Source: JAGVNX01 sp035290965
GTDB taxonomy: Archaea; Iainarchaeota; Iainarchaeia; Iainarchaeales; GCA-2688035
Direction: 5' to 3'
Length of the DNA stretch: 22,932 nucleotides
Assembly: GCA_035290965.1 (NCBI GenBank)
Contig: DATDTD010000040.1
Span: 1 to 22,932 of the forward strand
Each line of letters starts with the position of its first letter. Positions within the stretch are counted from its first letter, which is position 1. The notes beneath the pieces were generated by a model. The model searched no databases, had not been told where the DNA came from, and saw nothing but the letters and a program-made list of their open reading frames with translations. Shown piece by piece: positions 1 to 7,059 of this stretch. The translations under genes were made by a program, and so were the position numbers.

Positions 1-1
1 G

Positions 2-97
2 TTCTGGCGAGTAATTAAAAGAATTAGTATGCGGCTTATGTGCCGGAGATTTGTGAATCAGCCTGAGGCAGTATTTGTAGATCCCTTCTCATGTTAA
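2..97 (+). CDS. Possible 3' end of a truncated upstream gene
   Basis: Frame 2 is open from the window edge to a TAA at 95-97 and would give a 31-residue, Arg-rich C-terminus ending in DPFSC. I do not recognise it. The only support is that it is open and that a bidirectional hairpin/T-run follows at 182-208. It may be chance, and the bases left of the window would decide. Confidence 0.25.
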   Translation, partial: FWRVIKRISMRLMCRRFVNQPEAVFVDPFSC

Positions 98-181
98 TCA
101 TTAAAACTTTTTTTTGGAAATTGTTTAAAAGGGTATTGTTTGTACGGCTTTGTTTACCTTAAAGAAAAAAGAAGAAAAAAT

Positions 182-208
182 GGGCTGAAAAACAAAAGCC
201 CTTTTTTT
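182..208. terminator. Bidirectional hairpin terminator
   Basis: GGGCT (182-186) pairs with AGCCC (197-201). The hairpin is flanked by an A-run on the left and seven T on the right, so it gives a T-tract on either strand. It abuts the stop codon of the minus-strand gene at 207 and would also end any plus-strand gene entering from the left. Confidence 0.6.
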
Positions 209-911
209 ACATATACTCTCTTTTGACTTCCCTTGCGAATTTCACTATTTCGTCCTTGAAAGCAAGTCCGGATGATAATCCGACAACTACTCCGAATACT
301 ATTGCAAGAGCCATTATGAACGGCTGCACGAATATCTGCAACAGCTGGATTATTGTCTGCGCTACTGCTGATCCGAGAACCATCTGCAGCCCGATTATCG
401 CGGCAAAAAGCACTATTACTGCTTCTACTGTGAACGCCGCAATGTTCTTGAGCTTGTGATGCAGTTCCCTGATCTGGTTTGCTATGTATCTTGCAAACAG
501 CAGGGCAAGCACAAAGAAAAGTATTCCGCCCAATGCCACTGGAAGATAATTAGCCAGTCCCCAGAGAAAGTCGCTCAGTCCGGGCAACGGCTGGAGTTCT
601 ATTCCGAAGAAAGAACCGAAAAAATTCGGGCTTCCTACTACGACAGCTAAGCCCAGTACAATGAAGTACCATTTGGCAAGGCTGCCCAGGATATCCGAAA
701 CTTTTTTGTTTCCAACAGCAGAGGTGATTTTGTGCTCTTCAACCCAAGCATCGACTCCGAAGCTTTGCAGTATCTGGACCACTATTCTTTTGACCAGTTT
801 GCCGATAAGCCAGAAAATTATCATTATTGCTATGGCCAGCACAAGCCAGATTACTACTCTGACAAGCGGTATCAGCAGCTGTTCGTAGACCATGGTTAAA
901 ACATCAACCAT
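207..911 (-). CDS. MscS-type conserved TM-helix membrane protein
   Basis: This 234-residue protein is very hydrophobic, with about five membrane segments (roughly residues 10-38, 78-95, 118-150, 158-180 and 188-215). It has glycine-rich pore-like helices and a short basic C-terminal tail. The pattern, including a last helix rich in small residues followed by a short polar tail with FKDE, matches the 'conserved TM helix' family (PF05552) found alone or in MscS-type mechanosensitive channels. There is no MscS beta domain, so it is a channel-like protein or partner and not a standard MscS. The start at 911 is supported by AGGTGA (919-924) seven bases upstream. It is divergent from the UPF0200 gene and may share its TATA element. 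A role in osmotic or membrane-tension sensing is inferred. Confidence 0.7.
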   Translation of the reverse strand: MVDVLTMVYEQLLIPLVRVVIWLVLAIAIMIIFWLIGKLVKRIVVQILQSFGVDAWVEEHKITSAVGNKKVSDILGSLAKWYFIVLGLAVVVGSPNFFGSFFGIELQPLPGLSDFLWGLANYLPVALGGILFFVLALLFARYIANQIRELHHKLKNIAAFTVEAVIVLFAAIIGLQMVLGSAVAQTIIQLLQIFVQPFIMALAIVFGVVVGLSSGLAFKDEIVKFAREVKREYM

Positions 912-945
912 TGTTGAATCACCTGCTTATAGAAGCACATTTCTG

Positions 946-955
946 GTTTTTAAAT
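946..955. promoter_or_regulatory. Shared divergent TATA element
   Basis: A T/A-rich, nearly symmetric TTTTTAAAT lies between two divergent genes. On the plus strand it is about 25 bases before the ATG at 978, which predicts a leaderless mRNA. On the minus strand it would start a transcript just upstream of the Shine-Dalgarno site at 919-924. Confidence 0.5.
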
Positions 956-977
956 GTTTCCATATTGGTTTTATTTC

Positions 978-1523
978 ATGGTTTTGGTCGCATTAGTCGG
1001 AATGCCCGGCGCGGGAAAGAGCATTGCCGCGGATTTTTTTGTTTCAAAAAAATTTGCAATGGTTTATTTTGGGGGAATTGTGCTCGATGAAACAAAAAAG
1101 CGCGGGCTCGAATTGAACGAACCCAATGAAAGAAGAGTGCGCGAGGAATTAAGGCAATTGCACGGAATGGCTGCAATGGCTTTTTTAAGCACTCCGAAAA
1201 TCCGCGGTTTGCTTGAAAAAAAACAGGACGTTGTAATTGATGATTTGTACAGCTGGAGCGAGCTTGTTACACTGAAGCAAGAGTTCGAGGAAATAATCAC
1301 AATAGCAATCTTTGCCTCTCCAGAAACAAGGTATGCGCGCATGGCAAAAAGAAAGGAGCGGCATTTGACAAGGGAGCAGTGCATTTCGAGAGATAGAGCG
1401 GAAATCGAAAACCTTGAAAAGGGCGGCCCGATTGCAATGGCTGATTATACAATCATAAACGAAGGCACGCAAAAGGAATTTGAAAAGCAGTTAATCTCTG
1501 TTTTAAAAAAAATAAAAAAATAA
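978..1523 (+). CDS. UPF0200-family nucleotide kinase-like P-loop ATPase
   Basis: This 181-residue protein begins with a beta strand and a Walker A motif GMPGAGKS (residues 8-15). A VVIDDL segment (near 85) and a SPETRYARMAKRKE lid-like region follow, then the C-terminal signature GGPIAMADYTIINEG. That order is typical of archaeal UPF0200, a P-loop kinase family related to adenylate and dephospho-CoA kinases; the substrate is not fixed by the sequence. I start it at 978 and not at the in-frame ATG at 954, because the TATA box at 946-955 lies 25 bases before 978 and the shorter protein begins cleanly at the first strand. It stands alone, with a hairpin terminator directly after the stop. Confidence 0.8.
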   Translation: MVLVALVGMPGAGKSIAADFFVSKKFAMVYFGGIVLDETKKRGLELNEPNERRVREELRQLHGMAAMAFLSTPKIRGLLEKKQDVVIDDLYSWSELVTLKQEFEEIITIAIFASPETRYARMAKRKERHLTREQCISRDRAEIENLEKGGPIAMADYTIINEGTQKEFEKQLISVLKKIKK

Positions 1524-1560
1524 GGGAAGAAAATTCTTCCCGCGGATTTTTCTTTTCTTT
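1524..1560 (+). terminator. Terminator of the UPF0200 gene
   Basis: GGGAAGAA and TTCTTCCC form an 8-bp stem with an AA loop (1524-1541), starting right after the stop codon and followed by a T-rich stretch (1546-1560). Confidence 0.6.
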
Positions 1561-1624
1561 AGGCACACAATGATTGCCTTCAAATATTCTTTCTTATGTT
1601 TCATTGGCAAACATTGTGCTTACA

Positions 1625-1657
1625 CTTTCTTTTTCTTTTCTAAAAAGAAAAAGAAAG
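1625..1657. terminator. A/T hairpin terminator after the thermosome gene
   Basis: CTTTCTTTTTC (1625-1635) is the exact complement of GAAAAAGAAAG (1647-1657), and four further T-A pairs extend the stem to 15 bp around a three-base loop. On the minus strand it begins 5 bases after the thermosome stop codon and gives a pyrimidine-rich 3' end. It sits between convergent genes. Confidence 0.55.
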
Positions 1658-1662
1658 GGGAG

Positions 1663-3306
1663 TTACATCTCCATGTCTCCCATTCCGCCCATGCCGGGTG
1701 GCATTCCGCCCTGCGGCATGCCAGGCTTTTTGCTGTTTCCAGCAATTATGTCGTCTATGCGCAGCAGCATTTCTGCTACTTCTGTTCCTGAAGTAATTGC
1801 CTGTGTCTTTACCGAGAGCGGCTCTATTACATTCAAAGGCCTCATGTCTCCGATTGTTGATTTTATTACATCAACGCCGATTGTTTTTCCGCCTTTTGCC
1901 TTGTGCCTTGACCTCAGGTTTACGAGTGTTTCAAGGGGATCCATGCCCGCTGTTTCAGCGAGAGTGCGCGGAATTTCCTCGAGGGCTTCGGCAAATGCGT
2001 CTATTGCCAATTGCTCTTTTCCGCCGATTGTCTGGGCGTATTCTTTCAGGCGGACTGCCATTTCCATTTCCGGGCTTCCGCCGCCGTAAACAATTTTTCC
2101 GTCCTTGATTGCTGTTGCAGTTGCCATTAAGCCGTCGTGAATCGCTCTTTCAGCCTCTTCAACAACGTGCTCTGAGCCTCCCCTGATAAGCATTGAAACG
2201 CTTTTGGGGTTTTTGCAGCCTTCAACGAAAACCATTGAATCTCCGCCGACTTTTTTTTCAAGGACTGTTTCTGCTTTTCCAAGGTCTGTTTCCAAAATTT
2301 CGTTTATTCTTGAAACAACCTTTGCGCCTGTTGCCCTTGCAAGCGCTTCCATATCAGATTCCTTTACCCTGCGGATTGCGGCAATTCCCTCTTTCGCCAA
2401 AAAGTGCTGTGCCAGATCATCAATTCCTTTCTGGCAGATTAAAACAGTTGCGCCTGCTTTTTTTATTGATTCAACCATTTTTTTCAGAGTTGATTCTTCC
2501 TGGTCAAGGAAAGACTGTAATTGTTCCGGAGAATTGATTTCTACTTTTGTGTCTGTTTCAGGCCCCTTGATTTCCAAAGCCGCGTCGACAAGAGCGATTT
2601 TTGCGTTCTTTATTTTTTTGGGCATTCCCTTGTGGACTATTTCCTTGTCGATTATAATGCCCTGAACAAGCTGGGTTTCTGCAAGCGAAGCTCCCTGTTT
2701 TTTTTCGACCTTTACATTGTCAATGTCGATTTTTACTTTTCCGTCGTCTTCGTCGGCAATCTGGGTAATTGCCTTTACAACAATGTCTGCAAGCTCTTCA
2801 GCTGATTCTGCGGCTTTTCCCGTCATTGATGTCAGTGCAATGTTTCTCAGGATTTTTGTGTCCTTGAAAGAAATAGGCTCTGCTATTTCAGCTGCAATTT
2901 CCTTTGCCTTTTTTGCCGCGAGCCTGTAACCCTTGATAATAATGCTCGGATGTATTTCATCGTCCAAAAGCTCTTCTGCGTTTTTCAGGAGGCTTCCGCC
3001 GATTACTACTGCAGAAGTTGTTCCGTCCCCGACTTCCTGGTCCTGTGTTTTTGCTATTTCAACCATCATTTTTCCTGCGGGGTGCTCAATGCTCATTTCG
3101 CCGAGAATTGTGGCTCCGTCGTTTGAAATAGTAACGTCTCCAAGCTCATCTACAATCATTTTGTCCATGCCTTTCGGCCCTAAAGTGGATTTTACTGCAT
3201 TCGCGACTGCCTTTGCAATCAGAATGTTTATTCTCTGGGCATCCCTGCCTCTTGTCCTTTTGCTTCCCTCGGGAAGAAAAACAACCTGCTGATTATTGTC
3301 TGCCAT
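1663..3306 (-). CDS. ths: Thermosome subunit (group II chaperonin, Hsp60 family)
   Basis: This full-length 547-residue subunit belongs to the archaeal chaperonin that folds proteins by ATP-driven cycling of a two-ring cage with a built-in lid. The N-terminal signature TLGPKGMDKM (near residue 43), NDGATIL and the ATPase motif GDGTTSAVV (near 92) are intact, as is GGGSPEMEMA in the C-terminal equatorial part. It ends in a Met/Gly-rich tail (GGM repeats). The start at 3306 has a strong GGAGGGG (3314-3320) seven bases upstream. Only one subunit gene lies in this window, so homo- versus hetero-oligomer cannot be judged. It is monocistronic, with its own promoter and terminator. Heat-shock control is plausible given the inverted repeats upstream, but is inferred. 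Confidence 0.97.
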   Translation of the reverse strand: MADNNQQVVFLPEGSKRTRGRDAQRINILIAKAVANAVKSTLGPKGMDKMIVDELGDVTISNDGATILGEMSIEHPAGKMMVEIAKTQDQEVGDGTTSAVVIGGSLLKNAEELLDDEIHPSIIIKGYRLAAKKAKEIAAEIAEPISFKDTKILRNIALTSMTGKAAESAEELADIVVKAITQIADEDDGKVKIDIDNVKVEKKQGASLAETQLVQGIIIDKEIVHKGMPKKIKNAKIALVDAALEIKGPETDTKVEINSPEQLQSFLDQEESTLKKMVESIKKAGATVLICQKGIDDLAQHFLAKEGIAAIRRVKESDMEALARATGAKVVSRINEILETDLGKAETVLEKKVGGDSMVFVEGCKNPKSVSMLIRGGSEHVVEEAERAIHDGLMATATAIKDGKIVYGGGSPEMEMAVRLKEYAQTIGGKEQLAIDAFAEALEEIPRTLAETAGMDPLETLVNLRSRHKAKGGKTIGVDVIKSTIGDMRPLNVIEPLSVKTQAITSGTEVAEMLLRIDDIIAGNSKKPGMPQGGMPPGMGGMGDMEM

Positions 3307-3345
3307 GAAAAAACCCCTCCGTTTGTATGTCTAAAACAATTTGAA

Positions 3346-3376
3346 TCAAATGCGCAAAAATGCGTTTTTATTTGAA
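3346..3376 (-). promoter_or_regulatory. Thermosome core promoter with imperfect palindrome
   Basis: On the minus strand, AAATAAAAA (about 3366-3374) is a TATA candidate that predicts a start near 3345 and a 5' leader of about 39 bases containing the GGAGGGG site. The same stretch carries an inverted repeat, TCAAAT (3346-3351) with ATTTGA (3370-3375), plus an inner AAAAA-TGCG-TTTTT. A regulator bound here would cover the TATA box and start site. Confidence 0.45.
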
Positions 3377-3390
3377 TAGAAAGACTAACA

Positions 3391-3426
3391 GCAAACCGCA
3401 TCAATTATTCTATTTTTACGGTTTGC
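3391..3426. promoter_or_regulatory. Perfect 8-bp inverted repeat upstream of thermosome
   Basis: GCAAACCG (3391-3398) and CGGTTTGC (3419-3426) are exact complements separated by 20 bases. They lie just upstream of the proposed TATA box, where an archaeal activator, or the second half of a repressor site, would bind. The bases between the arms are A/T-rich and code for nothing. Confidence 0.45.
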
Positions 3427-3504
3427 AGTAAGTAAAGAAATTGATGGATATAAATGTTTAAAAACCTTTGGAGCACGCCCAATTATAGGGCATTATTGCT
3501 CTCT

Positions 3505-3771
3505 TCAGAAGAACTGCTTGTACCATTTCTGGTATTGCTTGTGGTTTCCCACGAAATGGATTGTCCGTTTGTTTCCTTCTTCCCTAAAGCAGATTCTGCA
3601 CTGGCCTGTTTCAACAACAAAATACGGCAGGCCTTCTTTCAGGCGGCGTGTTCTTGCAAGTGTTTTTAGCTGCTGGATTTTTTTCCAGATTCGCAGCTGT
3701 TCGGCCTTATCCATTTTGCAGTAGAAAATATCCCAATCGCCAGCATAGTGAAGTTCGAACAAGAAAATCAC
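3505..3771 (-). CDS. RelE/ParE-like toxin of a type II toxin-antitoxin pair (TA1)
   Basis: This 88-residue basic protein has an N-terminal strand, two charged helices (about residues 21-42), then strands with GLPYFVVETGQCRICFRE and a C-terminal GNHKQYQKWYK motif. The fold order and the GQxRI...HFVGNHKxYxKWY signature fit the RelE/ParE superfamily of small toxins, typically ribosome-dependent mRNases; the target here is not proven. The start is GTG at 3769-3771, read from the TGA of the antitoxin (GTGA overlap), so the pair is translationally coupled. A closely similar toxin lies at 13669-13956, with the C-terminal motif nearly identical in protein and in DNA. A weak GCCC/GGGC hairpin (3477-3491) and T-run follow the stop. 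Confidence 0.8.
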   Translation of the reverse strand: MIFLFELHYAGDWDIFYCKMDKAEQLRIWKKIQQLKTLARTRRLKEGLPYFVVETGQCRICFREEGNKRTIHFVGNHKQYQKWYKQFF

Positions 3772-4034
3772 TTGAAGCCGTATTTTTTCTTGACCTGCTC
3801 TTCTGTCCAGACTTTTCGCTTTCCCTGTTTTATTTCCTTATCAATCCGAATCATTTTGCGCACAACTAATTCGTCCTCGAGCTCCTGAAAATTTTTGAAA
3901 ACATTGAATTCCTTTCCCAGCTCCAAAATCCCTGCCCTGATGACTTCGCTTCTTGTTTTGAACACTCCCGCCTTAGTGAGCTTTTCAACAACAAGCTCCT
4001 GCGCGGGCTCAAGCCTTACCAAAGTTTCACCCAT
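3768..4034 (-). CDS. Ribbon-helix-helix antitoxin (TA1)
   Basis: This 88-residue protein has the N-terminal layout of a MetJ/CopG/ParD repressor. A beta strand TLVRL (residues 4-8) is followed by a helix and then a second helix after SRSEV-like TRSEVIRAGILEL (about 27-39). The C-terminal half is charged and ends WTEEQVKKKYGFK, the part that in this type of pair wraps the toxin. It precedes and overlaps the toxin by four bases. The promoter contains a perfect 19-bp palindrome nine bases before the start, so autorepression is very likely. The second antitoxin at 13424 has the same length class and layout but low sequence identity. Confidence 0.8.
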   Translation of the reverse strand: MGETLVRLEPAQELVVEKLTKAGVFKTRSEVIRAGILELGKEFNVFKNFQELEDELVVRKMIRIDKEIKQGKRKVWTEEQVKKKYGFK

Positions 4035-4042
4035 GAAAAAAC

Positions 4043-4078
4043 ACCTATCAAATTGATAGGTAAAAAATAATATAAATA
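4043..4078 (-). promoter_or_regulatory. TA1 promoter with perfect 19-bp operator
   Basis: ACCTATCAA-A-TTGATAGGT (4043-4061) is a perfect palindrome with one central base. On the minus strand the TATA box (TATATTA region, 4068-4078) lies just upstream, so the predicted transcription start falls in or next to the palindrome. It is the natural site for the ribbon-helix-helix antitoxin. Confidence 0.7.
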
Positions 4079-4101
4079 TATGTAAAAAGCGGGTTTTGCT
4101 G

Positions 4102-4329
4102 TTATTTTACCTTGGGTTTTGCAGAGTCCCTGCAGCAGCGCGACTGGAAATACCAGAGGACTGCAAAGCCCAGTATGAAAACAAGCGCTGCGCTGATGGA
4201 AAGTTCAACAATGTCAATGGGCTTTGCAAGAAAAAACCTTGCAGCCGCAAGGACAATTGTAGCCGTAACAGCAAGCACAATTGCATACGCCAGTGCGCTG
4301 AATTTTGTGTAGGAGTTGCTGCATTCCAT
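4102..4329 (-). CDS. Small two-TM membrane protein, unknown function
   Basis: This 75-residue protein has two clear membrane helices (about residues 13-34 and 42-62), an Arg/Cys-containing cytoplasmic stretch SRCCRD and a basic C-terminus. No family is recognised. Another overlapping minus-strand frame is also open here (4107-4340), but only this one has clean alternating hydrophobic segments. It lies 44 bases after the stop of the next upstream minus-strand gene (4374-4799) and may be cotranscribed with it. No strong ribosome-binding site is seen. Confidence 0.55.
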   Translation of the reverse strand: MECSNSYTKFSALAYAIVLAVTATIVLAAARFFLAKPIDIVELSISAALVFILGFAVLWYFQSRCCRDSAKPKVK

Positions 4330-4373
4330 TTAAACCACAAATAAATCCTGCTGCAATTGTTTAATAGGCTAAC

Positions 4374-4799
4374 TTATTGCGCCTGCTTTGCAAGCTCTTC
4401 CATTTTTTTCAGGATTGCCTGGGCTTTTCGGCCAAGAGCCTGCTTCCTGGATTCTTCGGGAATTGTTTTTCCCGCGATTTTTGCAAGCGCTGTGCGGATT
4501 TCCGCTAATTCGGAAATGCTTTGCATTACCTTCCCTGCATAATTCGGGTCTGCGCGCATTTTTGCCAGAACCGCAGTTAAAGGCTTTTCAAAAGGAGTGT
4601 ACAATGCCAGCCTTCTCACCTGCAATTCATCGAATTCGGGCCTGACTGATTGCCCGCGCATTCTTTCCAGCATTCCTGTGAGGTATTTGTGCTTTGCCTG
4701 CATTCTTGCAATTTTTGCCTCGTGAACGCTTATTATTCCTTCCAGTCTTTTTTCCTTTGGCATTGCATGCTTTGCCTGCCTTTTCGGATTCAGCTGCAT
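4374..4799 (-). CDS. Lys/Ala-rich helical hypothetical protein
   Basis: This 141-residue basic protein is predicted almost wholly helical, with a coiled-coil-like first half (about residues 15-50, containing KYLTGMLERM) and a lysine/alanine-rich C-terminus. No domain is recognised. A DYLLGMLE segment in another small helical protein at 11309-11617 resembles its KYLTGMLE segment, which may be chance. It starts about 57 bases downstream of the otsB stop, with an AATTAATTTTTC-type TATA candidate between, so it can be transcribed either alone or by readthrough of the osmotic-stress operon. Confidence 0.6.
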   Translation of the reverse strand: MQLNPKRQAKHAMPKEKRLEGIISVHEAKIARMQAKHKYLTGMLERMRGQSVRPEFDELQVRRLALYTPFEKPLTAVLAKMRADPNYAGKVMQSISELAEIRTALAKIAGKTIPEESRKQALGRKAQAILKKMEELAKQAQ

Positions 4800-4856
4800 A
4801 ATTGTGCCTTTGAAAAATTAATTGCTTTCAGAACATATTGCTGCGCTTGTTGTTTA

Positions 4857-5597
4857 TTAATTTTCCCAAAGAAGTGTTCGGGAACTGCGCCTGAAGCAGG
4901 CGGTTGTTTCACATGCAGTGAAAGCCTTCAAAATTTTGTGCAGTTTTTTCATGCCTTGAAACTCGATTGTTCCCCTCGGAGTGAATCCGCGTTCGCTTGT
5001 TTTCCTGAGAAAACAGAAAATATTACTGCGCTTAAGCTTCAGGAGTTCAATCGCTGCGCGCGCGTCGCTTTCATCATCTCCTAGAAAAAGAATTCCGCCT
5101 TTCCATCCGAGCGCGATTTTTTTCACTGTTTCTTTTTTGTCAAGCGCTTCTCTTGGAACTATTTCAAACGCCTTTCTCCCCGCAAGCAGTTTTGCGGAGT
5201 GCAGGCGCGCTGTTTTTTCAATAGCTTTTTTCAAAAGCGCAGAATTTATTTTTCCCGAAGCATTGCGGTAATCAATGTCAATCCCGAGCGCGCCCTGCTT
5301 TATCCGCACTCCGCGGAAATCCTCCGCGATTTTGTAAATTTCTTTTTTTATTCCAAAAATTTTTTTGCGCAGGCGCGCGGGATTCGGATTTCCTCTTGAA
5401 CCAAGGAGAATAATTCCCTTGGGAAGCGCCTTTTTCAAAAAGCCTTTTGTGCGCCCGCTTATTATTATGATTCGGATTTTTTTTTCCAGCATTGCCCTGA
5501 TAGTGCGCAGGATTTTTTTTGAAACACGCACTTTTTCGGGATTCCTGCGGATTGCGCAGAGAGTCCCGTCGAAATCCGAAACAACGAGCTTCTGCAT
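4857..5597 (-). CDS. otsB: Trehalose-6-phosphate phosphatase (HAD family)
   Basis: OtsB removes the phosphate from trehalose 6-phosphate made by OtsA, giving the osmolyte trehalose. The 246-residue protein has HAD motif I DFDGTL (residues 8-13), motif II ISGR (46-49), GSRGNP, the cap segment with GIDIDYR, and motif IV GDDESDA (173-179). These are the trehalose-phosphatase positions. I start it at 5597: GGGGAGTGA (about 5602-5610) lies five to seven bases upstream, while the in-frame ATG at 5633 would overlap otsA by 32 bases. The gene follows otsA after four bases. The last ~25 residues (Arg-rich) go beyond the usual HAD core. The substrate follows from linkage with the GT20 enzyme; a related sugar phosphate is possible. 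Confidence 0.9.
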   Translation of the reverse strand: MQKLVVSDFDGTLCAIRRNPEKVRVSKKILRTIRAMLEKKIRIIIISGRTKGFLKKALPKGIILLGSRGNPNPARLRKKIFGIKKEIYKIAEDFRGVRIKQGALGIDIDYRNASGKINSALLKKAIEKTARLHSAKLLAGRKAFEIVPREALDKKETVKKIALGWKGGILFLGDDESDARAAIELLKLKRSNIFCFLRKTSERGFTPRGTIEFQGMKKLHKILKAFTACETTACFRRSSRTLLWEN

Positions 5598-5601
5598 GCG
5601 C

Positions 5602-7059
5602 TCACTCCCCTGTTTCGTTCTGCAGTGATTCAATGAACTGCCCTGCCCAGCCGAACACGTCTTTTTTCAGGACTGTTTTTTTCATTGCTGCCATTCTTCT
5701 TTGTTTTTCTTTTTCGGGCATTTCAAGCGCCTCTTCTATTCCGCGCGCAATGTCGTCTGCAAGAAAGGGGTTTATCTGTATTGAATCCGAAAGCTCTTCG
5801 GCAGAGCCCGCGAACTTGCTGAGCACTAAAATTCCCGTTCCTGAATTCGCTGCGACAAATTCCTTGCTTACAAGGTTCATTCCGTCCGAGAGAGAGGTTA
5901 TTACGCAGGCATCGGCAATTTTGTATAAGGGGATTATCTGCCTTAGCGGCATTACCTCGTTCCTGAAAACAACGGGCTTCCACTCGCCTGCAGAATATTT
6001 TTTGTTGACTGCCTCTGCGGCAAGGACTGCCTTTTCAAGCGCTTCGGAATACTCCTTAAGGCCAATGCGCGTTGGAGCAGCAATCTGCACAAGAACTATT
6101 TTTCCCGCAAGTTCGGGCTTTTTTGTAAAAAGCCTGTCGAGGGCATAAATTTTTTCAGAAATTCCCTTTGTATAATCCATGCGGTCTATTCCCAGCAGAA
6201 GTTTTTTATCCGCTGCATTGAAGCCTGCCTTTGCGCTGTTCAGTTCGCTTTCCTGCAGTCCTGCGGAATAAGCGCTTATTTCAGCGCTGTCGGGGCCGAT
6301 TGGAAAAGCCCTTACTTTTGAAACATGCCCGTTGTATTCTGCAGTGCCTGCGGCATTGTCAATCCTGCAGCCGGGAATGCTTTCCGCAGACTGCAGAAAA
6401 TTTTTCACATAAGCCTGAGTGTGAAAGCCAAGCAAATCATTGGAAAGCATTCCTTCCAATAATTCCTTTTTCCAGGGAAAAACATCGAATATTTCCTGTG
6501 CAGGCCAGGGAATGTGCCAGAAAAACCCAGTGACTGCTTCAGGCCTTATTTCCTTGAGGATTTTTGCGCAGAGCGATAAATGATAATCGTTTATCCAGAC
6601 AATTGTTTTTTCGTCCGCCTCTTCGGAAATTTTTTCAGCGATTTTCCTGTTAACTGACTTGTACTGCTCCCAGTCGTCTGCGCTGAAATCCGGGCGCACA
6701 TATGACCTGTGGAAAAGCGGCCATAATCCCCTGTTTGACTGCGACAAAAATCCCTCTTCCTCTTTTTTCGAGGCAAAAACCCGCTTAAGCACATACTTGT
6801 TTTGTTCCGGAGGGACTTTTATTTTTCCATCCGCACCAAGGCCGGGAGCGTCCTTGTCTGCATTGCCCAAACCCAGGGCAACCCATGTTCCTCCCACTGC
6901 CTGCAGCAATGAATCAAATGCAGTTGCGACTCCTCCGGCTGCGGCGCGCCACTGTACTGCGCCGCCGTAATAATAATGGATGTAAGGCTCGCTGCTCGAT
7001 GCTATAAGAAGCTTTTTTCCGCGGATTTTTTTTGCAAGAGCGCTTATTTTCCTGTTCAT
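5602..7059 (-). CDS. otsA: Trehalose-6-phosphate synthase (GT20), with altered N-terminal motif
   Basis: This 485-residue retaining GT20 glycosyltransferase normally joins a nucleotide-glucose and glucose 6-phosphate. Key motifs are visible: AAGGVATA glycine loop (40-47), RGLWPLFH (110-117), VWINDYHL (154-161, donor/acceptor Asp), FFWHIPWP (179-186, His), IDRMDYTKGI (291-300, Arg/Lys that bind the donor phosphates), APTR (328-331) and SDGMNLVSKEF (391-401). The N-terminal 'SNR' of classical OtsA reads SSSEPY here, so the Arg that contacts the glucose-6-phosphate phosphate in E. coli OtsA (Arg9) is Ser23. The start overlaps the mscS stop (ATGA) and otsB follows four bases after, showing a coupled operon. 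A related product such as a glucosylglycerol-type phosphate cannot be excluded. Confidence 0.9.
   Translation of the reverse strand: MNRKISALAKKIRGKKLLIASSSEPYIHYYYGGAVQWRAAAGGVATAFDSLLQAVGGTWVALGLGNADKDAPGLGADGKIKVPPEQNKYVLKRVFASKKEEEGFLSQSNRGLWPLFHRSYVRPDFSADDWEQYKSVNRKIAEKISEEADEKTIVWINDYHLSLCAKILKEIRPEAVTGFFWHIPWPAQEIFDVFPWKKELLEGMLSNDLLGFHTQAYVKNFLQSAESIPGCRIDNAAGTAEYNGHVSKVRAFPIGPDSAEISAYSAGLQESELNSAKAGFNAADKKLLLGIDRMDYTKGISEKIYALDRLFTKKPELAGKIVLVQIAAPTRIGLKEYSEALEKAVLAAEAVNKKYSAGEWKPVVFRNEVMPLRQIIPLYKIADACVITSLSDGMNLVSKEFVAANSGTGILVLSKFAGSAEELSDSIQINPFLADDIARGIEEALEMPEKEKQRRMAAMKKTVLKKDVFGWAGQFIESLQNETGE

Noticed and set aside
1574..2089. Plus-strand open frames over the thermosome gene
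   Set aside because: Antisense of a clear chaperonin gene; no recognisable domain and no start signals.
4107..4340. Alternative minus-strand frame over the small membrane protein
   Set aside because: Arg/Gln/Leu-rich without clean TM segments; the 4102-4329 frame has two good helices.
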